This document shows, in pieces, positions 1 through 9,111 of a stretch of 37,359 bases of DNA. Location of the stretch: the IMG/VR virus record IMGVR_UViG_3300033144_002427, positions 1-37,359 of that record. One strand, given 5' to 3'. Below the pieces are notes generated by a model. It had not been told where the DNA came from, made no database searches, and saw only the letters and a program-made list of their open reading frames with translations. Every line of letters begins with the position of its first letter. Positions within the stretch are counted from its first letter, which is position 1. Made by a program: the position numbers and the translations under genes. The DNA comes from a virus.

Positions 1-209
1 GCCGGCTCTAGTATAGGGCCAACATTAGGTAATGGTATAGCCTACTTTGGGCTGTGGTATGCCTCAAAAAAATATGGAATTACTTTTGAAGATCCAGAAA
101 TGGCACTACTATTCGCGGGCGGCGTAGCGGGTTCTTTAATATTAGAACTTAGACGCATGGGCTCAGGTATAGCTTCTATCTTTAATCGTTTTTTCCCACC
201 AGCATCATG
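1..209 (+). CDS. C-terminal part of a small membrane protein, holin-like
   Basis: An open frame enters from the left edge and stops with TGA at 207-209; its start lies outside the window. The visible 68 residues contain two hydrophobic stretches separated by a short charged segment, and the protein ends in a basic tail with a Phe-Phe-Pro-Pro motif. The stop overlaps the ATG of the next gene in an ATGA junction, so the two are translationally coupled. Because the next two genes look like an inner- and outer-membrane spanin pair, a holin or other lysis membrane protein is the natural guess. No family motif proves this. Confidence 0.5.
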
Positions 210-550
210 ATAGGATTTGGTAGCATAGCTAAATGGGTAGCCATAGCAGCGATTGTATCTGCCATAGGAGTAGGTATAAATAAAGGATACAATATTCATT
301 TAGATACAGTAGATGCGGCAGTAGTTGCTGCCCAAAAGGATTTGGCTATAGCTTCTGCTACTAGACTGATTGCGAGGGAGGATGAGTTAAGAGAACAGTC
401 AATTGTGGAAAAGTCACGGATCTGCAACGGATGTTGCTAGTCGAACATGACTTAGATAGACTTTTACAACGTAAACCAGGGTTAATATTACCTCGAGTTA
501 ATAAAGGTACTGAAGACTACTTTAAAGCTTTAGAGGTTGCCACACAATGA
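207..550 (+). CDS. i-spanin-like protein, reading frame broken by a -1 shift
   Basis: The frame from ATG 207 encodes an N-terminal transmembrane segment (about residues 8-24) and then an alanine- and charge-rich helix, but it stops early at 438-440. The frame one base back is open from about 383 to TGA 548-550. It continues in the same style with a leucine- and charge-rich helix (QRMLLVEHDLDRLLQRK) and ends exactly at the ATGA junction with the next gene. Joined, the product is about 114 residues with one N-terminal membrane anchor and a coiled-coil periplasmic part, the usual i-spanin plan. The shift falls between 383 and 437; the run GGAAAAG near 408-414 is a candidate slip site. It could equally be an indel or a sequencing error. 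Confidence 0.6.
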
Positions 551-894
551 AATACTTATTAATATTATTATCATTATTTTTAGTTGCTTGTGGTCATACT
601 CCAGAGAAAGAAGTAATTCCTTTTTATCTTTTTGCCGATGTGGTGTGTGAGGATTTTGGCCATATTAATGGCATTAACCCTCTACCCGTGGTTTTCGTAC
701 AGGGTGTAGATACACAGGGAAATCAAGTATTAGGGTTGCGTGGAGACATGTATTCTAATCTCTCGATTAACAGTGCGGAGAGTCTCCGCTATATTATAGA
801 ACAGAAAAAAGCTATTGGATACTATGAAGGATGCATTAGTGACCACAACGCACAAGTTCCTGTAAGACACTCATCCTCATCTAATTCATCATAA
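547..894 (+). CDS. Outer-membrane lipoprotein, probable o-spanin
   Basis: This is a 115-residue protein with a lipoprotein signal peptide: hydrophobic residues 3-14 lead into the lipobox LVAC, giving a lipidated Cys15. It starts in an ATGA overlap with the i-spanin-like frame, the arrangement expected for an Rz/Rz1-type pair that fuses inner and outer membranes at lysis. The mature part is longer and less proline-rich than a classical Rz1, and it ends in a serine-rich tail. Its last 24 codons run antiparallel over the 3' end of the ribonucleotide reductase gene on the other strand. The lipoprotein call is firm; the spanin role is inferred from position. Confidence 0.65.
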   Translation: MKYLLILLSLFLVACGHTPEKEVIPFYLFADVVCEDFGHINGINPLPVVFVQGVDTQGNQVLGLRGDMYSNLSINSAESLRYIIEQKKAIGYYEGCISDHNAQVPVRHSSSSNSS

Positions 895-2861
895 GTATGA
901 ACTCTATCAAAGTTTACTGGAAGAAGTTGATTTACGTATTTATTATAAATATCTTTTGTCACAACTTCTTGAGGGAGGTAATCATAACCAAGATCCCGGG
1001 CGTTCTTGGTGGGATCAGTTCTAAAAAGAAAACTAACTGCAACATAAGAATCCCAGTGTTGTAACAACCAGTCTATAATAAAAGGAACCTCATCTTTATC
1101 ATAACTAATAGTATTAGAAACATTATGGTCGCAGTAATGATTTTGTATTTTAAGATAACGATTTAATTGTGAAACGGCACTTTCTAAGTTCACTTCACAT
1201 TCGACCCCCTTATTTACGGTTTCAAATTCAATATGACTCCATTCTACGGGTAAACATACGATACAGCCTGTATTGTCAGAGGGGTTATCAATCACTTTAT
1301 AATTAGAAGCTTTCACAATGTCAACCATAGGATCGCTCTTAGAGAAATTCACCCAATTAAATATATAACGTCCTAGAGGCTTGTGAATCCCTTCAGTCGT
1401 GTCCATAATTTTACTTACAGTTCCCGAAGGCTTAACAGTCGTCACATTCTTCGGATGTTGAAGGTTTAACTCTTTTGCCATCGTGCGAGCAGCCGTTACC
1501 GCAGAATACTTAAAAGACTTCCAATCAAATTCTGAAAGATCTTCACGTTGTACTATACCGGTTACACCAACCCCACACAACCGAAGGAACTCATTATTTA
1601 AATGCCAAGATTCTTGTAATACACCATCCCGGAAGTCTACCACAGTTTGTCTATAATTCATTCTAGCAGCCAAAGCTAAAGCTCTATGTAAGCCAGAAGA
1701 ATCAAGATAATACTTAGAGACGTCCACTTCAACGAGGTTACAAAAGGATTTGTTAGATAGTAATATCTCAGCACAAGGATTCAATCCTTTGAACCACGGT
1801 GCCCTCTTTAACGCGGCCTCCCCATTAACCAGTCCTGGTTCGGAGCCTCCGCTACGTACTATCATATCAAATAGATTAGTTAATTCTGCCTTAGATGGTT
1901 TTCTATAGAATACTAAACTATTGTTAGATTGTTGACGATGTTTAAAATTATCTTCACTACACCTTTCTTTCGCTGTGGCAAATTCATACCATTCAGCACT
2001 ACCGTATTCACACAACGCTATTTCAGCACTTCTTCGTGAACTCAGTACGGTTCCCAACCAATTCATAATATCTAATAAATCAATTTTTGTTAACAGAGAT
2101 CCTGAACGTTTACTAAGGATTTCTGCAATAGCGGGGAACGCCACAGATATCGAGTCATCTCCGGATGATATCCATCCGTATCCTTTAAGTCTTTGTCCAG
2201 AAGGTCGAATTTCGGAAAAGTCAAACACCAATTTTGCACACTCATACTTGCCAGCAAGTAATTTTCCAACGGACTTTGCCCAAGCCTCGGCCGAATCACC
2301 GACACTAATTGTCCATATGTTATCTTCAAAGGTCTCTTCGTTTGTTTCTCGTCCACCTTTACCACTCCTTATTGTACGTATAACTTCTACTTCTGGAGTG
2401 GGCTTTCTAAAGCCCGTTAAGGTTCCAACAACGGGCGTAAAGCCTACTCCACAACCTTGTAGTAAAAGCCAGAAAGCATCTACTACATCATATACTGTTT
2501 CTATATTAGTATGTGAACAGTTAAACATAGAAGCTTCTCTCTTCTTGGATACGTCAGTTCCCCCCAACCATAAAGTTCTTCCGGCCGGAAGTAACTTCCT
2601 ATCATAAATTAAACCGTATAATTCATGTAATTCATCAGCCTGTTCCTGATTTAGTCTTATCCACTCTTTCATATCCTCTGATAAATCGTGTAAAGGAATC
2701 TCGGGATACTCTTTAGCAGTAAGTGCTCGTTCCCATAACCAACATTGATGAGCAATAACTCTTTGACAAGTATCATCCCAAGTTTCAAATTTATTGCCGC
2801 CATCTACTATAGGACGAGAATATGTTCTTCTAGTTATAATTTCTGCTCTAGTAGAGACCAC
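822..2861 (-). CDS. nrdJ: Adenosylcobalamin-dependent (class II) ribonucleotide reductase
   Basis: This 679-residue enzyme reduces ribonucleotides to deoxyribonucleotides for phage DNA synthesis. It resembles the monomeric B12-dependent reductase of Lactobacillus leichmannii (about 740 residues) rather than the two-subunit NrdA/NrdB. Visible signatures are the N-terminal redox cysteine in FNCSHTN, the GCGVGF loop, the active-site block LNPCAEILLSNKSFCN in the middle, and a C-terminal thiol pair, CLTGTC, that would shuttle electrons to the active site. The start is GTG at 2861, with the strong AAGGAGA site about six bases upstream. The first 14 bases overlap the 3' end of the exonuclease gene, so the two are co-transcribed. 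The C-terminal codons overlap the lysis lipoprotein on the opposite strand. Confidence 0.93.
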   Translation of the reverse strand: MVSTRAEIITRRTYSRPIVDGGNKFETWDDTCQRVIAHQCWLWERALTAKEYPEIPLHDLSEDMKEWIRLNQEQADELHELYGLIYDRKLLPAGRTLWLGGTDVSKKREASMFNCSHTNIETVYDVVDAFWLLLQGCGVGFTPVVGTLTGFRKPTPEVEVIRTIRSGKGGRETNEETFEDNIWTISVGDSAEAWAKSVGKLLAGKYECAKLVFDFSEIRPSGQRLKGYGWISSGDDSISVAFPAIAEILSKRSGSLLTKIDLLDIMNWLGTVLSSRRSAEIALCEYGSAEWYEFATAKERCSEDNFKHRQQSNNSLVFYRKPSKAELTNLFDMIVRSGGSEPGLVNGEAALKRAPWFKGLNPCAEILLSNKSFCNLVEVDVSKYYLDSSGLHRALALAARMNYRQTVVDFRDGVLQESWHLNNEFLRLCGVGVTGIVQREDLSEFDWKSFKYSAVTAARTMAKELNLQHPKNVTTVKPSGTVSKIMDTTEGIHKPLGRYIFNWVNFSKSDPMVDIVKASNYKVIDNPSDNTGCIVCLPVEWSHIEFETVNKGVECEVNLESAVSQLNRYLKIQNHYCDHNVSNTISYDKDEVPFIIDWLLQHWDSYVAVSFLFRTDPTKNARDLGYDYLPQEVVTKDIYNKYVNQLLPVNFDRVHTYDELDEDECLTGTCALWSLMHPS

Positions 2862-3696
2862 TGATTTTCTCCTTGATATCTTCTACATTATCTAAACCTA
2901 TTGCTTCTTTACAATAAGTAATTTTATCTATTAATTCTATATTACGAAGTATATTTTCTTCAAACTTATTTGTATTCTGTATATATACAGCTTTACCGGG
3001 AATAGGTATATTATCATATACTTCAAAGGCATCGCCGTATTGTTTTAATAACGTATGTGCTCTCTTTGGACCTACTCCTGGAATACCTGAAACATTGTCT
3101 TTGCCGCCTACCAACACTTTAACACTTAAAGCCATTTCATGTGGATATTCATAATACTCACTCCAATTTTCCAGTGTATACTCTTTTCTAGTAACGTAAG
3201 AGAACCTATGTACATTGGGCATTAATAAAAGATCCCAGTCTTTATCTGAGGATATTAACCATATATCATCTTCAATATCTTTAAGAATATAATGGGTTAG
3301 ATAAGCTGCAATATCGTCTGCCTCTACTCCGTGATATTTAAGAATAGTGAAGCTACTCTTACAATATTCCATAGCCTCTTCATATCCTTTAAAGAAATCT
3401 AGGAAATCTTGTTTCTCTTCTTCGGTTTGTTGTGCTACTTTAGCTTCTCTATCCGCTTTATATTCAGGGTATAAATTCTTCCTATAAAAAGATTTTCCCC
3501 AATCGCAAGTAAGTATAACTCTACTAGCAGAGTAAGATTTAGCTAATGATTTAACTGTTTTATAATAATCTGCTGCGAAGTCAAATCTTCCTACGTGTTT
3601 ATATCTGAAGGCTAAATTGAGGGAATCAACTATAAGTATATTATTACCTTTAACTTCCTGAGCCTCTTCTAATTCATATATTGGTTTTCCTATCAT
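2848..3696 (-). CDS. 5'-3' exonuclease / flap endonuclease (T5 D15-type)
   Basis: A 282-residue member of the FEN-1/RNase H (T5 D15, T4 Rnh) nuclease family, which removes RNA primers and 5' flaps. Acidic metal-binding motifs are visible in order: VDSLNLAFR near residue 24, EADDIAAYLTHY near 125, and SSDKDWDLL near 150. The helix-hairpin-helix segment GIPGVGPKRAHTLLKQYG follows at about 205-222 and binds DNA. It overlaps the membrane-protein gene upstream and the reductase gene downstream by a few bases, placing it in one long operon. Its place next to the D14-like nuclease is as in T5. Confidence 0.93.
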   Translation of the reverse strand: MIGKPIYELEEAQEVKGNNILIVDSLNLAFRYKHVGRFDFAADYYKTVKSLAKSYSASRVILTCDWGKSFYRKNLYPEYKADREAKVAQQTEEEKQDFLDFFKGYEEAMEYCKSSFTILKYHGVEADDIAAYLTHYILKDIEDDIWLISSDKDWDLLLMPNVHRFSYVTRKEYTLENWSEYYEYPHEMALSVKVLVGGKDNVSGIPGVGPKRAHTLLKQYGDAFEVYDNIPIPGKAVYIQNTNKFEENILRNIELIDKITYCKEAIGLDNVEDIKEKISGLY

Positions 3697-4241
3697 GTTC
3701 CAATCTTCCTGTTTAATCTAATCTGTAAAGTAAATCCCATACCAGGTACATTACTACCAATTTTCCAACCTATCCAAATTTCTGAGTAGTGAGTTATGCC
3801 TTTTAACCATACACGTCTATACCCAGAAAACCATTTATTAGCAACCCAACGATAAGCCATTTGTTGCCCGCGCGCTAACATATTAGATGCTTCCATGGGT
3901 TTTAGTGGCCCCCAATTACTTTCTCTTTGTATAGGCATCCTATCTTCAAATATGTATCTAAAATTATTTACTGGATTACGTACTGCAAACCACCAAAATC
4001 TAGGAAATCTCTTTATGAACCAATTCATATTGGTAGCACGTACAAGCCACCACTCTGGACAGCCTTCTTCATCATTATACCATAACCAGAAGAAATCTGG
4101 CCATTCATAATCTGTCCCACTCTTTCCTATGGCCATTAAACAATAGGGTACTACTATTAAACCTAGTAGTATAGTTATTATATGAAATATAGCTACTGGG
4201 ATCCAACTTATTGCATATAGTATTTTTTTATATAGTTTCAT
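3693..4241 (-). CDS. Tryptophan-rich membrane protein, unknown function
   Basis: I do not recognise a named family. The 182-residue protein has one strong hydrophobic stretch at about residues 8-37, long enough for one or two membrane passes, followed by a tail very rich in Trp, Tyr, Phe and Arg. Lysines at the N-terminus precede the hydrophobic segment. It overlaps both neighbours by 4 bases, inside the replication operon between the flap exonuclease and the PD-(D/E)XK nuclease. A membrane-linked role in replication is possible, but nothing in the sequence proves it. Confidence 0.7.
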   Translation of the reverse strand: MKLYKKILYAISWIPVAIFHIITILLGLIVVPYCLMAIGKSGTDYEWPDFFWLWYNDEEGCPEWWLVRATNMNWFIKRFPRFWWFAVRNPVNNFRYIFEDRMPIQRESNWGPLKPMEASNMLARGQQMAYRWVANKWFSGYRRVWLKGITHYSEIWIGWKIGSNVPGMGFTLQIRLNRKIGT

Positions 4242-4693
4242 ACGAACTCCGCATACTTACAAAAATCTGTTAGTAAACAAATACAGATTTCTTGTGGAAA
4301 AAGGATTAAATGTTTACATCCTGAATCTTGAACAGATAATTGGACATCTAAATGGGTAAAAGCAGCGAACCATTTTGAACGATTGTGCTTAAATACTAGT
4401 AATGGTAGTTTATTCATTTGATTGGCTTCTCTCTCAGCTTGATTAAACCAATTTAGAAAAGTGGGGGTTTTGCTAGTTAATAATTTTGTATTAATATGAT
4501 CGTCTTTATAGAATTTTACTTCTATGCAATATCTAGTATTAACTTGTGGAACGTAAATATCCCCCTTTAATTGATGAATTGCATCAAGGGCTCCACTCAT
4601 TGGGGTTCTTTCCCACATTAAACCTGTCAATTTACGAAGTTCATCTCTTGCGCCTATTTCTCCTGTTCTACCTTTTTGTCGAGAATCAACCAT
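4238..4693 (-). CDS. PD-(D/E)XK nuclease, likely Holliday-junction resolvase (T5 D14-like)
   Basis: This 151-residue protein shows the restriction-like nuclease core. A basic N-terminal helix (RQKGRTGEIGARDELRK) comes first. Then GALDAIHQLKGDIYV carries the metal-binding Asp, and EVKFYK about 20 residues later carries the Glu-x-Lys. This layout is that of Hjc-type resolvases and related phage nucleases. Its position beside the SbcC-like gene and the flap exonuclease matches T5 D14. A role in resolving branched recombination or replication intermediates before packaging is inferred from family and context. Confidence 0.75.
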   Translation of the reverse strand: MVDSRQKGRTGEIGARDELRKLTGLMWERTPMSGALDAIHQLKGDIYVPQVNTRYCIEVKFYKDDHINTKLLTSKTPTFLNWFNQAEREANQMNKLPLLVFKHNRSKWFAAFTHLDVQLSVQDSGCKHLILFPQEICICLLTDFCKYAEFV

Positions 4694-5267
4694 TCCATCT
4701 ATTTCCTTTTTTCATATTTTGTAATGGAGTTAACCATTGTAAATTAGTTTCTATATGTAAACCAGAAATATACTTACCATTTAAAGGTATTATATGATCT
4801 ACATGGTAGCCCTTAGGACAACATTCATACCAAAAATTTATTTTTTCTTGATTAGCCCAACTTGGGGTTCTATTTAATTTTGCCGCTCTATAATTAGCTT
4901 TTATAATTTTTCTTTTCGAAGGGTTTTCTTTGCTCCAATTTTTACTATTTTTATTATTACACTTTCTACATAGAGGTTGTAGCTTATAAATTGTATTACC
5001 TTTATTAAATTCTTTTATGTTTTTTATAGATTCACATTGTGTACAATACATCTTATCTTTCATAAATATAATATATTTATATAATTTAGCCTTTTTAGGC
5101 TTATCTGGAAACCATTTATCGGAAAATCTAGTATAAGCACTCGTTCCCATATTTGCTTGTTTACTACCATAAATACTTAATATAATATTACTCTTATTTC
5201 TATTATTGTATAAAGGTATATCATTATCAATAAAGTATTGTCTCACATACTTCTCTACTTCAATCAT
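4686..5267 (-). CDS. Freestanding HNH homing-type endonuclease
   Basis: About 193 residues. A central zinc ribbon (CTQC then CRKC, roughly residues 75-103) is followed by an HNH module with GYHVDHIIPLNG, then the ETNLQWLTPLQN helix and a basic C-terminus. Such enzymes cut DNA and promote their own spread between related phages. It sits between the SbcC and D14-like genes, interrupting a block I recall as contiguous in T5, so it is probably a mobile insertion. I start at ATG 5267 because GAGG sits seven bases upstream and the codon overlaps the end of sbcC; a TTG at 5273 is an alternative. A decayed relative of its C-terminus lies at 26647-26733. Confidence 0.9.
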   Translation of the reverse strand: MIEVEKYVRQYFIDNDIPLYNNRNKSNIILSIYGSKQANMGTSAYTRFSDKWFPDKPKKAKLYKYIIFMKDKMYCTQCESIKNIKEFNKGNTIYKLQPLCRKCNNKNSKNWSKENPSKRKIIKANYRAAKLNRTPSWANQEKINFWYECCPKGYHVDHIIPLNGKYISGLHIETNLQWLTPLQNMKKGNRWNG

Positions 5268-7065
5268 TTTCAATCCTCGATATGTGATGTTCTTTTATTA
5301 TATTAATACGAGGAATCAAAGGATGACTCCAGTCATGGCTTACTATAAACGTATTCAAATCTTCCTTAAGCAAAATTTCGGAAAGTTTTTCCTTCCCTTC
5401 AGCATCTATGACACCAATGACTTCATCTAAAAATAATAAGTTAATTTTTGTGGAGGTTAAACTTGATAGGATGTTGCGTATGGCCAGAATTGTAGCAATA
5501 TTTACCCTAGCCCTTTCTCCAGAACTTAAATTTGAGATCGAAGTTATATTACCAATATCGTCGAGAACTTCGATGTTAAGTTTTTCTCCTGAGAGTTTAA
5601 AGTAAATTTGAAAATATGTTAATTCAGCTAAATATGTATTTATCTTTTTTTCTAGTTCTTTAACTGAAGATTCTATTTTATAACTAACTAAACCATTAGT
5701 ACCAAAAGTTTTCTTCAGTAATTCCATAATATCAGCTAAATTCTCGTTCTCTACTAATACTATATTTTTTTCTAGTAAATCTTTTCTCATTTTTTCTAAC
5801 TGTGCTTTTACAACATCTACCTTTGAATTGTGGGCTGATATCTTTAGATTTTTAATTTCTGTAGATTTTATGAGTGTTTCAGCTTTAGAAATTTGAGCAC
5901 GAATTTTAATTCGTTTAGCTTTTAATTCGTTTAAATCTAAAGTTTTAGTAGGTATACTATTATCTATAAGTCTATTTAGTTCTACAAAATCTGCTTTTTG
6001 TTTTTTATATTTTAGTATTTCTGCTGTAATGTTATCTGTATCCGGTATTTTATCCCAAAGACTTGCTAATTTTGCCTTTTCTTTATCTCTACAACTTATC
6101 TCTGCATTAAGCATATCTTCCCAATCTTTTCTGTTTACTACTTGTAAACATTCCGGACATTCCCCCTCTACTTTACTAAGTTTGCTTATTTTTTGTTGAT
6201 GAATATTATATTGATGTTCTATTACACGTACTTGGGCACGTAACTCATTGATACCTGGATTAGGTTCTGCTGGCGCTGTACCTAAATAATACTTAGAGTC
6301 TAATAAGTTTAACTTAGCTATATAACTCTTATTTAATATTATCTTTCTATTGATACTATTTATATCTGTAATTTGTTCGTGTAGTTTTCTTTCTTCTACA
6401 TACCACTCTTTGGGCACATCTATACAATTTAATAAATCTTGTTTAATAAAACTCATATTCTCGTTTTCATTTATCCAAGCTTCTATTGTACTAATTCCAC
6501 CTTCTAATCCTGTGATAACAGAGTTTAAATCTCTTACTTTAGTTTTAAATAATTCATGTAGTTCTAAATAACGATCTAACTGTAATAAACTGATAAGAAA
6601 CTTTTTTCGATTCGTATCTGTAGCAGTTAAGAAATCTAGGCTGTCTGTAGAATGTTGATATATTAACTGACAGAATATTTTAAAATCGGTCACGCCTATT
6701 ATATTAGCTAAAGTTTTGTAGGTATTAAGAGAAGTATGGCTAGATATATCTTCTTCATTTTTATATAGTCGAAACTTAAGATTTGTTTTTCTATCAAGTT
6801 CCACAGTATATTCATCATTATCTTTTACGAAATCTAACTTAATATAATAACCTTTTCTACTTGTTTTATTATTAGTTATATCTTGCTTTTTTATATTCTT
6901 AATATTTTTTCCGTAAAGTACTTCTTGCAGCATAAGAGATATAGAAGTTTTACCAGCACCATTTGGACCTACTAATTGAGTTAGTGGTTCTTTATTTAAA
7001 TCCATAACATTCTGCTCTCCGTAGGAGAAACAGTTTGACCAAGTTAATTTTTTAAGTGTTAGCAT
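5260..7065 (-). CDS. SbcC/Rad50-like recombination ATPase (T4 gp46, T5 D13 type)
   Basis: A 601-residue SMC-like ATPase. The Walker A motif GPNGAGKTS lies at about residues 33-41. Long coiled-coil arms flank a zinc-hook CPEC motif near residue 300. The ABC signature LSSGERARVN and the Walker B stretch LLFLDEVIGV are near the C-terminus, followed by the switch histidine in VSHDWS. It forms a complex with the Mre11-like product of the next gene upstream to process DNA ends for recombination-dependent replication. Its start overlaps that gene by 14 bases, which implies coupled translation and matched amounts. Confidence 0.95.
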   Translation of the reverse strand: MLTLKKLTWSNCFSYGEQNVMDLNKEPLTQLVGPNGAGKTSISLMLQEVLYGKNIKNIKKQDITNNKTSRKGYYIKLDFVKDNDEYTVELDRKTNLKFRLYKNEEDISSHTSLNTYKTLANIIGVTDFKIFCQLIYQHSTDSLDFLTATDTNRKKFLISLLQLDRYLELHELFKTKVRDLNSVITGLEGGISTIEAWINENENMSFIKQDLLNCIDVPKEWYVEERKLHEQITDINSINRKIILNKSYIAKLNLLDSKYYLGTAPAEPNPGINELRAQVRVIEHQYNIHQQKISKLSKVEGECPECLQVVNRKDWEDMLNAEISCRDKEKAKLASLWDKIPDTDNITAEILKYKKQKADFVELNRLIDNSIPTKTLDLNELKAKRIKIRAQISKAETLIKSTEIKNLKISAHNSKVDVVKAQLEKMRKDLLEKNIVLVENENLADIMELLKKTFGTNGLVSYKIESSVKELEKKINTYLAELTYFQIYFKLSGEKLNIEVLDDIGNITSISNLSSGERARVNIATILAIRNILSSLTSTKINLLFLDEVIGVIDAEGKEKLSEILLKEDLNTFIVSHDWSHPLIPRINIIKEHHISRIEND

Positions 7066-8002
7066 GAAATACCTCCAATACTTCTTGTACTTCTAGTTTT
7101 GATAGATTTGTAATTTGTATCAAATACTTCTCTAACTCCTCTTCCATAGTTAAATTGTGTAAATCTAAACTAGCAGGTTGTTCATTACTTATTATTTTTT
7201 TATCTAGTAATTCAGAATCCTTGTCTACTTTCGCTAAATCTAGAACATTACCTGTAAGTTCATATATAGTGTGATGAAAATCTGTCTTAATCATCTTATC
7301 TGGATTATCTACAGTTTTTCGTACCAATTGCGGGACTTCGATTTTATGCCATTTCCAATCTTTCGGACTGTTTGTATTGAAAGTAATAACGCCAAGATTG
7401 ACCACGTTACGATGAAAAGTGACAGTACGAGGTGAGCCTGGATAAACAATATTACGTTGTGAATTATTGTGTGCATGTAAATCTCCTGCGAATACTATAC
7501 CCCAATCTTTAAATAAGTCTAAATCAACTTCTGCTTTAACGTGTGGAGGAATATCCCCCCGCACATGTGTGAATAATATATCGTACCCTTTACATTTTAG
7601 ATTTTTTAAATTATGTAATTCTGTATAAGGTACTATATCTATTTTTATATTATCTATTATATCACAAGAATATTGAGTTATCAATGAAGTACTAGAAGGA
7701 ATCATAGGTTCTAAATATTTTAAAAAAGTATCACCCTTTTTAGTTGCCTCATGATTACCGTCATATATAATTCTTTCTCGATCAGCATTCTGCCATAAGT
7801 AACCCATATATACAGATAGTTCTTCCATTGTGGGTACTTTATCAAAAATGTCGCCGCCATGTACTTCTAATTTACAATCTTGTTCTTTAAATACTCTATT
7901 TATTTCATTAAACATTATTTCATATTGGTTTAATGCCCAGACTCTGGGTATATTCTTTTGACCTATTCTTATGTGTAGGTCTGCTGTAAATAATACTTTC
8001 AT
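7052..8002 (-). CDS. SbcD/Mre11-like nuclease subunit (T4 gp47, T5 D12 type)
   Basis: This 316-residue calcineurin-fold nuclease shows the metal-binding motifs in order: TADLHIR near the start, HGGDIFDK near residue 48, YDGNHEATKKGD near 85-95, FTHVRG and GDLHAHN. It is the partner of the SbcC-like ATPase encoded directly downstream with a 14-base overlap. GGAG lies six bases before the ATG. The gene begins just after the terminator at 8016-8038, and I see no separate promoter in the short gap. It may rely on readthrough from the SSB gene. Confidence 0.95.
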   Translation of the reverse strand: MKVLFTADLHIRIGQKNIPRVWALNQYEIMFNEINRVFKEQDCKLEVHGGDIFDKVPTMEELSVYMGYLWQNADRERIIYDGNHEATKKGDTFLKYLEPMIPSSTSLITQYSCDIIDNIKIDIVPYTELHNLKNLKCKGYDILFTHVRGDIPPHVKAEVDLDLFKDWGIVFAGDLHAHNNSQRNIVYPGSPRTVTFHRNVVNLGVITFNTNSPKDWKWHKIEVPQLVRKTVDNPDKMIKTDFHHTIYELTGNVLDLAKVDKDSELLDKKIISNEQPASLDLHNLTMEEELEKYLIQITNLSKLEVQEVLEVFHANT

Positions 8003-8015
8003 TTATACTCCAATT

Positions 8016-8038
8016 AAAAACCCCGCCCGAAGGCGGGG
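8016..8038 (-). terminator. Rho-independent terminator after the SSB gene
   Basis: Read on the minus strand, a perfect seven-pair stem CCCCGCC/GGCGGGG closed by a TTCG tetraloop is followed by TTTTT. It sits between the SSB gene and the SbcD/SbcC genes. It would keep most transcription on the abundantly needed SSB gene and let a fraction read through. Confidence 0.92.
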
Positions 8039-8047
8039 TATATTAAA

Positions 8048-8701
8048 TTACATTGGTATATCATCATCCAAGTTATTTAATTCGTTAGCCACATCTTCTT
8101 CAACTTCTTCTTCTTTCGGAAGAATATAATTTTTAATAAACTGCTCCTGATCTTCTGGACTAGGAAGCTTTATAAGGTCTTCTATAGAACCAGCTTCTTC
8201 GATTGCAAGTTTATCTTCGTCACTTAGAGGAGAGTTCTTAAGTTCGAATACTTCTAATTTATACTCTACGTTATAAGCCAGAGGTCCGGTTTTTTCGCGA
8301 GTAAATATTACATCCCAACCATTAACGGGGTCGGTTGGGTCACCTAATTGTTTTTGTGCTGCGTCTAAAATAGCACTGAACAACTTTTTCTTATGATCGA
8401 AAAGCTTTACTTTCCCATCTTCTCTATCAATAACAAATGATGCGTAAGCCCAAGAACAATTTTTATCTGGGAAATATTCTCTTACTACATCTCGTACTTT
8501 ATTATCGAACTGTTCAGTCTCTCTGTTAAAGCCTAAACAATCCATAGGTACTGATGTGTTATCTCTAGTTTTAAGCCAATACTTATATCCTGGAACTACT
8601 GATCCTACAATACGGAAAGCATTTTTCCCGTTTTGTGGCTTAAATCGTTCAGGTCCTGCTTTAGAGGCTTTACCTTGTAGTTCTGTAAATTTAATTGACA
8701 T
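8048..8701 (-). CDS. Single-stranded DNA-binding protein
   Basis: A 217-residue protein with a basic and aromatic core and a strongly acidic C-terminal tail (EEEVEEDVANELNNLDDDIPM region). Such tails in phage SSBs contact replication partners. The N-terminus (KFTELQGKASKAGPERFKP) and the central SWAYASFVIDREDGKV block resemble phage proteins annotated as gp32-like SSBs. It lies between the helicase block and the SbcD/SbcC genes and has its own terminator, consistent with high expression. The assignment rests on general shape and position rather than on a catalytic motif. Confidence 0.75.
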   Translation of the reverse strand: MSIKFTELQGKASKAGPERFKPQNGKNAFRIVGSVVPGYKYWLKTRDNTSVPMDCLGFNRETEQFDNKVRDVVREYFPDKNCSWAYASFVIDREDGKVKLFDHKKKLFSAILDAAQKQLGDPTDPVNGWDVIFTREKTGPLAYNVEYKLEVFELKNSPLSDEDKLAIEEAGSIEDLIKLPSPEDQEQFIKNYILPKEEEVEEDVANELNNLDDDIPM

Positions 8702-8707
8702 ACTGTT

Positions 8708-9103
8708 TTACTCCTGTTCATACTTAAAATAAACGTTTCCGTTTTCTATTTTCAACATTGGATTTATTTTTACCAATTCTAACATATATTCATCTACTAA
8801 TGCTAAGGACAAGTGTCTTGCTCTTCGTATACTATAGTCGAATATATTTCTTTTACTTGCTAATTCAAGATATATATAAAGATGATTGGGAGTATTAATA
8901 CTCTTTAATGCTTTATTTGGATGAATTAGAAAGCAAGGACCTGAATCATAGGGTAATATTGCTGCCCTTTTTACTTTTTCAGGAATTTTTCTGTTTAAAA
9001 ACGATGGAATATCTATCTCCTGTTTTAGATAAAAGTATTCTAAAACACTATATGCGTTCCAATCGAATTTATCGTTAATTTTTTTCCAGGAAAATTTTAT
9101 CAT
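8708..9103 (-). CDS. Conserved-looking protein of unknown function next to SSB
   Basis: A 131-residue protein I do not recognise. It is basic and mixed alpha/beta in composition, with no signal peptide, membrane segment or cysteine motif. It is the first gene after a near-perfect promoter whose expected transcription start lies one or two bases from this ATG, and there is no leader ribosome-binding site. It is followed by the SSB gene six bases downstream, so it may work with SSB or set its expression. Confidence 0.7.
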   Translation of the reverse strand: MIKFSWKKINDKFDWNAYSVLEYFYLKQEIDIPSFLNRKIPEKVKRAAILPYDSGPCFLIHPNKALKSINTPNHLYIYLELASKRNIFDYSIRRARHLSLALVDEYMLELVKINPMLKIENGNVYFKYEQE

Positions 9104-9111
9104 TATTTTAT

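Noticed and set aside
1975-2607. A 210-codon plus-strand open frame opposite the ribonucleotide reductase
   Set aside because: Antisense shadow of a well-defined gene; composition has no domain character.
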